A stretch of DNA of 45,523 bases from Lachnospiraceae bacterium (GTDB taxonomy: Bacteria; Bacillota_A; Clostridia; Lachnospirales; Lachnospiraceae). The notes under the pieces were generated by a model. It did not search any database and was not told the origin of the DNA. It worked only from the letters and a program-made list of their open reading frames with translations. Each line of letters begins with the position of its first letter. Position 1 is the first letter of the stretch. The position numbers and the translations under genes were made by a program. The stretch spans positions 1 to 45,523 of the forward strand of contig JAQUUB010000029.1 in NCBI GenBank assembly GCA_028694115.1, given 5' to 3'. Positions 40,059 through 45,523 of this stretch are shown here, piece by piece.

Positions 40059-40970
40059 ATGATAACACCAACAGCCCAAAACACTCACATATCTACGGAT
40101 TGGGCTAAACTATTAGAGCCTGGTCTAAGAGCAGTATTCTATAACACTTATAATGAACTTCCTACACAATTTGATAAAATATTTAAGATGAAATCTTCCA
40201 GTAAAGCATCTGAAAAAGAACTTGGTATGGGCGCTTTCACTCCTTGGGTGGAAAGAATCAACGACACTGATAATGTTGATTATCAAAAAATCGGACAAGG
40301 CTTGGAAAGAAATTATACACATAAAGAGTTTGCTTCTGGATTTGCAGTAGGTAAGAGACTTTATGAAGATGAACAGTATGGCATCATAAATGGTATGGCA
40401 GAAGACTTAGGTAGAGCAGGAAGAACTAAAGTTGAAGTCGACGCAGCAGAAGTGCTAAACAACGCATTTACGACAAACATGTACGACAATAAACCTTTAA
40501 TATCCGCAGACCATCCATATGAAGGTGGATTAGCAGGTGTACAATCTAACTTGATAGAAGGTGCATTATCAGATACTAAACTTAAAGAAGCCATAACAAA
40601 AATGAGAGATTTAAAAGATAATGGCGGTAAGAAAATAGTATTAACACCAGACGTTTTAGTTGTTCCTCCGCAGTTAGAATGGTTAGCATTAGAACTTACA
40701 AAATCAACACTAAAACCAGGAACAGCAGATAACGACATAAATACATTAGCTGGAAGATTAAAAGTATTTGTATACGATTATTTAACAGATTCTGATGCTT
40801 GGTTCTTGTTAGATTCTAAGAGACATAAGTTAACATTCTTCTGGAGAATAAAACCAGAATTCACAAGAGGTAAGGATACAGATAACTTTGTCGCCAAGTA
40901 TAATGGCAGGATGCGATATTCATATGGAGCATCTGCGTGGCAGGGGGTCATTGGCTCTAGTGGCGTATAA
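40059..40970 (+). CDS. major capsid protein
   Basis: The 303-residue protein starts at ATG behind GAGGTGA. It has LEPGLRAVFYNTYNELPTQFDKIF at the N-terminus, KELGMGAFTPWVER, then KPLISADHPYEGG in the middle and WRIKPEFTRGKDTDNFVAKYNGR near the end. This order is that of Mu-gpT-like/HK97-fold capsid proteins. Position after the scaffold supports it. The terminal GVIGSSGV is typical of capsid ends. No processing site is evident. Confidence 0.85.
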   Translation: MITPTAQNTHISTDWAKLLEPGLRAVFYNTYNELPTQFDKIFKMKSSSKASEKELGMGAFTPWVERINDTDNVDYQKIGQGLERNYTHKEFASGFAVGKRLYEDEQYGIINGMAEDLGRAGRTKVEVDAAEVLNNAFTTNMYDNKPLISADHPYEGGLAGVQSNLIEGALSDTKLKEAITKMRDLKDNGGKKIVLTPDVLVVPPQLEWLALELTKSTLKPGTADNDINTLAGRLKVFVYDYLTDSDAWFLLDSKRHKLTFFWRIKPEFTRGKDTDNFVAKYNGRMRYSYGASAWQGVIGSSGV

Positions 40971-40977
40971 TTAATTC

Positions 40978-41006
40978 TTGACATATCGGTAGCGCAGGGG
41001 TTTAAT
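40978..41006 (+). promoter_or_regulatory. promoter overlapping a hairpin after the capsid gene
   Basis: TTGACA (40978-40983), 17 bases and TTTAAT (41001-41006) give a 5/6 sigmaA promoter. It starts 8 bases after the capsid stop. The spacer and the following bases (GTAGCGCAGGGG...CCCTTGCCTAC) form an imperfect hairpin, so it may also affect upstream mRNA. Confidence 0.6.
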
Positions 41007-41047
41007 CCCTTGCCTACTATATAAATTAATTGATTGAGGTGAATTAA

Positions 41048-41368
41048 ATGGGTGTAACACACTTTAGCGCAGTAATGTCTACGTTTCCAGTTTATAAGAA
41101 AGCAGTAGCTGCTGACGTTACTTTAACAGACCAAGAAGCTATAGATGCTTGCGTAATAGAAGCTAATCCTTCTGTAAACAGTAAGTCAATAATATTTCCT
41201 AGAGCAATAGAGGGCAAGGTTGTGTTTGTTTCAAACTTAGCGGCTGCAACAAATACAATAACTATAAAAGTTGGCGCAGCTGGAACTGGTGTAACAGTAG
41301 CAGCTACCAAATCCGCTATACTCAGGTGCAATGGCACTGACTTTGTGAGAGTATCTGCCGATGCATAA
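41048..41368 (+). CDS. small beta-rich virion protein
   Basis: The 106-residue protein is rich in Ala, Thr and Val: VTHFSAVMSTFPVYKKAVAADVTLT, then VFVSNLAAATNTITIKVGAAGTG and LRCNGTDFVRVSADA. It fits a short beta-sandwich or head decoration/spike protein. It has its own promoter before it and a terminator after it, so it is probably made as a separate abundant mRNA. ATG follows GAGGTGAATTAA. Confidence 0.6.
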   Translation: MGVTHFSAVMSTFPVYKKAVAADVTLTDQEAIDACVIEANPSVNSKSIIFPRAIEGKVVFVSNLAAATNTITIKVGAAGTGVTVAATKSAILRCNGTDFVRVSADA

Positions 41369-41371
41369 CAA

Positions 41372-41402
41372 GGGGTGGGTTCATCCCACTCCTGTTTTAT
41401 TA
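41372..41402 (+). terminator. Rho-independent terminator after the small virion gene
   Basis: Stem GGGGTGGG (41372-41379) and CCCACTCC (41385-41392), with one G-U pair and loop TTCAT, followed by TGTTTTATTA. With the promoter at 40978 it frames the 41048 gene. Confidence 0.8.
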
Positions 41403-41416
41403 TAGAGGTGAATGTA

Positions 41417-41641
41417 TTGAATAAATACAAAGATTATGTAGCCAGAACACAAGAAGAACGAATACTTTTAGATATGCTTTGTGCAATAGAAAAAATAGCA
41501 CATCAACACGATGTTAATGAGATGTTTGAAGATACACAACTTATAGAACAAAAAGTTGTTGAAGAAATAATAAAAGATGTTAAAAATGAGACTAAACAAT
41601 CACAGAAACGAAATAGAAAGAAAAAAGAGGGTGATGCATAA
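41417..41641 (+). CDS. small acidic helical protein
   Basis: I start this at TTG 41417 behind AGAGGTG, giving 74 residues; a longer frame runs through the terminator. It reads NKYKDYVARTQEERILLDML, then an acidic helix and a very basic end (KQSQKRNRKKKEGDA). Its TAATG stop overlaps the next gene's start. It may be a head-completion or assembly factor by position. Confidence 0.55.
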   Translation: MNKYKDYVARTQEERILLDMLCAIEKIAHQHDVNEMFEDTQLIEQKVVEEIIKDVKNETKQSQKRNRKKKEGDA

Positions 41642-42096
41642 TGGCATTCACATTATTAAACGCAATAACAGAAACAAGAAGACATTTAAACGATAGCACT
41701 GAAAGTGTTTGGACTGATAACGATATATCAGAATTCATAAATGAAGGTCTTATGATTATAAAAGCAACTATACCAGAGTATTTTACTGATTTAGAAGAAG
41801 CAATATCAAAAACTGATATTATAATTATAGATAATTTGTATAAAAAGTTGCCATGTTTATTTGCCGCGGCAAGATGTTTTGAACAAGATGAACAAAACTA
41901 TAGAGCTGTGCAAAAAATGAACGAGTTTGAATCACGAAAAATGGATATGGAGACGTATATACGAAATAGTAAAGAGTATGAAGATAAGATTAACGACCCA
42001 AACAATCCATATCACAATGAAGATGTTGAATATGTTAAAGATGTTTATTCGTACAGCACAATAAAAGATGATATAGTTTTACCGTTAATACCTTAG
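41641..42096 (+). CDS. head-tail connector / adaptor protein
   Basis: The 151-residue protein starts MAFTLLNAITETRRHLND, then VWTDNDISEFINEGLMIIKATIP, a pattern of short helices (W-T-D-x-x-I-x-x-F-I-N-E-A) that I associate with gp4-like tail accessory and gp6-like adaptor proteins. LPCLFAAARCFEQDEQNYRAV is a long helix in the middle. It should join the portal to the tail. It is directly upstream of the gp10-like tail gene. Confidence 0.72.
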   Translation: MAFTLLNAITETRRHLNDSTESVWTDNDISEFINEGLMIIKATIPEYFTDLEEAISKTDIIIIDNLYKKLPCLFAAARCFEQDEQNYRAVQKMNEFESRKMDMETYIRNSKEYEDKINDPNNPYHNEDVEYVKDVYSYSTIKDDIVLPLIP

Positions 42097-42106
42097 AGGT
42101 GATTAG

Positions 42107-44419
42107 ATGGCTTTTATTAGAAACGTTCAAATACCAACACCTAAAAAATATGATTTTAGATTTACAAGATTTGAAGGTGGACTTAACAATAAAACATCTC
42201 CATTGGAGCTTAAGCCACACGAAAGTCCAAAACTTTTAAATGTCATGTATAACGAAATCGGTTCTTTTCAAACAAGACCTGGTTTGTTTAAATATGCTTT
42301 AAATAAAGTTGGTCAAACAATACATAGAATGTTTGTTTATGAAACTAAAACAATTAAACGCATATTGTTATCTGGTGATTCATCGTTTTATAGGTTAGAT
42401 GAAGGCGCAGATACATTTTATAATATTAAAACTGTAAATACACAAGTAAATGGTACACAAAAAGAAGATAAATTTTACTTTGTTGGTGGTAATAAATATT
42501 ATGAATATGATGGTACTACTTTATATACTATAACAAATCCAATAGATAGCGCGCAAATAGACGGTCAACCAATTTATCCTAGTAACATGTATTCATATGA
42601 TGTTAGATTCGCCTCGCCTGATGAGATACATTTACAGTATGTTAAAGGTTGGGATTTGCCAAATATTACTTCGCCTTTTGTTGGTTGGTATTTTGAAATA
42701 GCATCTGGTAAAGGCTTTAAACAAAAAGGTGTTATATCTGATTTTGTCAGGGACATAGGTACATCCGTGGCAACCCTATCAGTTGTTAATAAATTGAATT
42801 TGAGATTTACAGGTGATGATGCTTATTTCCAAATTCAACCAGATGGATATTATAACGGATGTAAAATAATAATTCCAGCAAAAGATGCAAGACCAAAACA
42901 GGAAAGATATATAGCACAGTATTACGGTCAAACACATGAAGTTATACTTGATAAACCCCTCGATATATTGCCAGCAGTTGGAGAGCGTATGCAAGTTATG
43001 AAACAATTATATAAAATAAATACTACACAAAATTTAGATATTACTCCTGATTCAACATCCACTATATTAATATCTCGCTTTCCAATCGGAGAACTTACTG
43101 TTGATGAAATATATAAATATAAAATATATACACCAACAGCTTTAGAATTCTCAGACCCATTTAAAGGTTATAATCAACTGTCTAACTTAGATAATGTTGT
43201 TGATATAATGCAACACAAAAATAGATTATGGTTTTTAAGTAGCGCGCATCCAAATAACATATTTTACACTGATTTAGACAATCAATATTATTTGCCAACA
43301 AATCATTTTATAACATCAATAACAAATGATGGCGACGAAATTGTAGCATTAAAATCATTTAATGATGTTCTTGTAATATTTAAGCGAAACACAGTATTTG
43401 CACTATATGGTGATTCAAAAGATAATTTTGTATTAAAAGAATTAAATGTAGCATCTGGAGTGTTTAATAGCGATGTAATACAGCAAGTTGGTAATTATTT
43501 GTTCTATTTAGGTAACGATGGCAATATATATGCATTATATGATGTTAGGACTGATACACAAAAAATGATGTCAAAATGTATAAGCGACCAAATTGATTTG
43601 ATGCGCGACCCTATAAATATTAATATAAATAAAGTTACTACAGCTAAATCAGTATATATAGATAATATGTATATACTCACTATTGATGATAAAATTCTTG
43701 TTTATAATGAGTTATATGATAGTTGGTTGTTATGGGACAATATCAAACCAACATCAATGTTAGTTTATAATAATCAATTATTACTAACAAACTCTAATAG
43801 ATACTTATATAGAATGCCATTTAAACCGTTTTATATAGAAGAAACATATACTAAAACAACAGATTTGTCTACAATAATTGTAAATAAAGGTTATATAAAT
43901 GAAATAGGAATTGATTTTCAGTATTATAAAAATAACGTTTTAATTGATAGTTCGACATATAGTAAAACTAATAATAAAACCATTTCGATTCCTGTTGTTA
44001 CAAGTGGTACTGTTGCAAAACTATGTTACACGTCAATGTTATGTTATAACGACCAGGAAAATGGTTCATATAGTGTTGTATTTCACACTAAAGATAACGA
44101 TTTTAGTTGCCCAAACAAACGTAAAAAGTTTAGAAAAATATTTGTAACAGTTAAAACATATAAGTGGTTTTCAAGTATTATTCAAGTAAAAGGTTTAATT
44201 GATTGGTATGACATAAATACAGATATAAACATTAAAAATCAAATTGCAATGTTCGGAATAGCATCGTTTGGTGATAGATTTATAGATAAAAATGTTGTTG
44301 TATCTGAACCAATAACTATAAATCAGCGTGGAAAAATAGTACGATTTATAATTGAAATGACCTGTAATGATAACCCAATACACATATATGAAATAAATGG
44401 CGAATACGAAATATTATAG
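42107..44419 (+). CDS. gp10-like tail / DNA-stabilisation protein
   Basis: The 770-residue protein starts with a region I recognise from podovirus gp10-type proteins: RFEGGLNNKTSPLELKPHESPKLLNVMYNEIGSFQTRPG (given here as two adjoining pieces of about residues 23-44 and 45-61). It is beta-rich, with repeated strand-turn units (IVALKSFNDVLVIFKRNTVFAL, LFYLGNDGNIYALYDV) typical of a propeller-like tail protein. It stabilises packaged DNA and forms the tail stem. It precedes the fibre gene by 13 bases. Confidence 0.75.
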   Translation: MAFIRNVQIPTPKKYDFRFTRFEGGLNNKTSPLELKPHESPKLLNVMYNEIGSFQTRPGLFKYALNKVGQTIHRMFVYETKTIKRILLSGDSSFYRLDEGADTFYNIKTVNTQVNGTQKEDKFYFVGGNKYYEYDGTTLYTITNPIDSAQIDGQPIYPSNMYSYDVRFASPDEIHLQYVKGWDLPNITSPFVGWYFEIASGKGFKQKGVISDFVRDIGTSVATLSVVNKLNLRFTGDDAYFQIQPDGYYNGCKIIIPAKDARPKQERYIAQYYGQTHEVILDKPLDILPAVGERMQVMKQLYKINTTQNLDITPDSTSTILISRFPIGELTVDEIYKYKIYTPTALEFSDPFKGYNQLSNLDNVVDIMQHKNRLWFLSSAHPNNIFYTDLDNQYYLPTNHFITSITNDGDEIVALKSFNDVLVIFKRNTVFALYGDSKDNFVLKELNVASGVFNSDVIQQVGNYLFYLGNDGNIYALYDVRTDTQKMMSKCISDQIDLMRDPINININKVTTAKSVYIDNMYILTIDDKILVYNELYDSWLLWDNIKPTSMLVYNNQLLLTNSNRYLYRMPFKPFYIEETYTKTTDLSTIIVNKGYINEIGIDFQYYKNNVLIDSSTYSKTNNKTISIPVVTSGTVAKLCYTSMLCYNDQENGSYSVVFHTKDNDFSCPNKRKKFRKIFVTVKTYKWFSSIIQVKGLIDWYDINTDINIKNQIAMFGIASFGDRFIDKNVVVSEPITINQRGKIVRFIIEMTCNDNPIHIYEINGEYEIL

Positions 44420-44432
44420 GTGGTGATAATGT

Positions 44433-45523
44433 ATGCCAATAAATAAATTAAATAAAGTGACATATGATGATTTTAAACATGGCGAAACTATAGATTCTGA
44501 AAAGTTTGACCAAAATAATACAGAATTAGTTACTAAAATAGATGAATTGGTTGACGGTCATAACACACAGGAAAATGATGTTGCAATTGCAGTTCAAAAA
44601 GCTGATAGTGTTTATGGTATTGCAGAAGAAGCAAAAATAATATCTGAATTAGCTAAAACACAAAGCGACAATGCTGTAACTACATCAAATGAAGCTATTG
44701 ATACAGCTAATGCAACAGAAGCCAATGAAGCGTTAAGAATAGGAGCTGAAAATAGTAGAATATCTGCTGAAACTGACAGAACAACCGCTGAGCAAAATAG
44801 AGTTAATGCAGAAGGAGACGCTACTAAAGGAAGAGTGAAAGCAGAAAGTGACAGAGTTACAGCAGAAGATTTAAGAATTAGTACGGAAAATGATAGAGAA
44901 ACAGCAGAACAAAGTAGAGTTTCTGTTGAACTTTTAAGGGTTGGTGCGGAAAATGATAGAGCATCGGCAGAACAATCAAGAGTTAATGCAGAAGGAGATG
45001 CTACTAAAGGAAGAGTAAAAGCTGAAGCTGATAGAGTTTTAGCTGAACAATCAAGGGTAAACGCAGAAGGCGATGCTACTAAAGGTAGAGTAAAAGCGGA
45101 AAGCGATAGAGTAACAGCAGAAGAAGCAAGGGTATTAGTAGAAAATTTAAGAGTATCGGCTGAAGAAAGTAGAGTTACTGCTGAAAATAATAGAGTATCC
45201 ACTGAAGAATTAAGGGTAACAACTGAACAAGACAGGGCTACAACCTTTGCAGGATATGACGGAAGGATAACCACTGTGGAAGCGAACCAAGGCACATTAG
45301 CAAATCTTACTACAACAGAAAAAGGGAGTTTAGTCGGTGCAATAAATGAACTTGACATAAATAAAGTTGATAAAATTGACGGAAAAGGATTATCAGCTAA
45401 TGATTATACTACTGATGAAAAAGCGCAAGTTGGTAAAATTGGCGATTTATCAATTCTAACCACTACAGAAAAGACAAATTTGGTTGGCGCAATAAACGAA
45501 CTTGATGCAGATTTAACTACACA
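44433..45523 (+). CDS. tail fibre protein with long charged coiled-coil repeats, running off the window
   Basis: ATG 44433 lies behind AGGTGGTGATAATGT; an ATG 3 bases earlier reads only five codons. The frame is open to the window end (363 codons). Residues 1-100 form a head-proximal part (KLNKVTYDDFKHGETIDSEKFD). From about 100 to 275 the sequence is repeated as x-x-x-R-x-x-A-E, the 7-residue repeats of phage fibre and baseplate coiled coils. At least one module, SRVNAEGDATKGRVKAE, occurs three times. Then TTTEKGSLVGAINELD and TTTEKTNLVGAINELD form fibre repeats. Closing the circle would add RNIVSHGGIK and end it at about 374 residues. Confidence 0.78.
   Translation, partial: MPINKLNKVTYDDFKHGETIDSEKFDQNNTELVTKIDELVDGHNTQENDVAIAVQKADSVYGIAEEAKIISELAKTQSDNAVTTSNEAIDTANATEANEALRIGAENSRISAETDRTTAEQNRVNAEGDATKGRVKAESDRVTAEDLRISTENDRETAEQSRVSVELLRVGAENDRASAEQSRVNAEGDATKGRVKAEADRVLAEQSRVNAEGDATKGRVKAESDRVTAEEARVLVENLRVSAEESRVTAENNRVSTEELRVTTEQDRATTFAGYDGRITTVEANQGTLANLTTTEKGSLVGAINELDINKVDKIDGKGLSANDYTTDEKAQVGKIGDLSILTTTEKTNLVGAINELDADLTT
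44800..45120 (+). repeat. triplicated coding module in the fibre gene
   Basis: The stretch encoding SRVNAEGDATKGRVKAE-x-DRV occurs near 44800, 44979 and 45051 with only a few base changes. Each is about 66-72 bases and in frame. It is a site for length change by recombination in the fibre shaft. Confidence 0.7.

Noticed and set aside
40984..41025. A tRNA-like fold after the capsid gene (GGTAGCGCAGGGG...CCCTTGCCTAC).
   Set aside because: No acceptor stem, anticodon arm or T arm with the usual lengths can be made; it is an imperfect hairpin.
44800..45130. Fibre DNA repeats as a CRISPR-like or tandem array.
   Set aside because: They are in frame, code for coiled-coil units and have no constant repeat-spacer spacing.
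44612..45358. A 248-codon minus-strand frame, rich in Ser/Ala/Leu/Thr, across the fibre repeats.
   Set aside because: It is the antisense of the charged x-R-x-x-A-E repeats. The rightward frame has a start with a ribosome site and continues the late block.

Overview
The window looks like the essentially complete genome of an AT-rich, tailed, podovirus-type phage of a low-GC Bacillota (Clostridia or Erysipelotrichia-like) host. The reasons are strong AGGAGG-type ribosome sites, near-perfect sigmaA-type promoters, two phage tRNAs, no integrase or repressor module, and two convergent transcription blocks. The order terminase, portal, scaffold, major capsid, connector, gp10-like tail protein, fibre, two large ejection-type proteins, lysis, with no tape measure or sheath gene, suggests a short-tailed virion. 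The last codon fragment (CA) plus the first base of the window (G) keeps the fibre frame open into codons 2-34, so the sequence probably closes into a circle of 45,523 bp. That last point is inference from frame continuity.

Layout. Rightward late block, 34.1 kb to the end and on through 1-8.7 kb: small membrane protein, putative small terminase, HExxH protein, large terminase, portal, scaffold, capsid, small head genes, connector, tail/stabilisation protein and fibre; then, at the left of the window, a small fibre-linked gene, a Gln/Asn-rich coiled-coil protein, an 1811-residue ejection-type protein carrying a zinc-protease motif, and a lysis cassette (UviB-like holin, amidase, NAGPA-type phosphodiester glycosidase). 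A bidirectional terminator at 8.70 kb meets the leftward block.

Leftward early/replication block, 32.6 kb down to 8.7 kb: small early proteins, an expanded family of SH3-like small proteins, a secreted lysozyme-like protein, a Cys-rich protein of unknown function next to an M20/M42-type peptidase, HTH proteins, tRNA-Trp and tRNA-Glu, a probable ssDNA-binding protein, a DnaB-type helicase, a DnaG-type primase, dUTPase, nucleotide-pool enzymes, metallophosphoesterase, DnaE-type DNA polymerase III, a zinc-finger/RecB-like nuclease, RusA resolvase and a terminal holin-like gene. The helicase and polymerase genes are each interrupted by a group I intron carrying an HNH endonuclease gene that has its own consensus promoter.

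Between the two blocks lies a 1.4-kb non-coding region (32.66-34.10 kb) packed with a nested inverted repeat, competing RNA stems, 22-bp and 10-bp direct repeats, a perfect rightward promoter and six helically phased CTAAR motifs. It is the best candidate for the replication origin and early/late switch.

The most unusual points are: the paired introns in replisome genes; an SSB-type acidic tail left in frame behind the helicase stop codon, next to a GC-richer gene cassette; a zinc-finger/RecB-type nuclease fusion; the M20 peptidase with a Cys-rich insert; the glycosidase in the lysis cassette; and the non-coding control region. All family assignments come from reading motifs by eye, without database searches.
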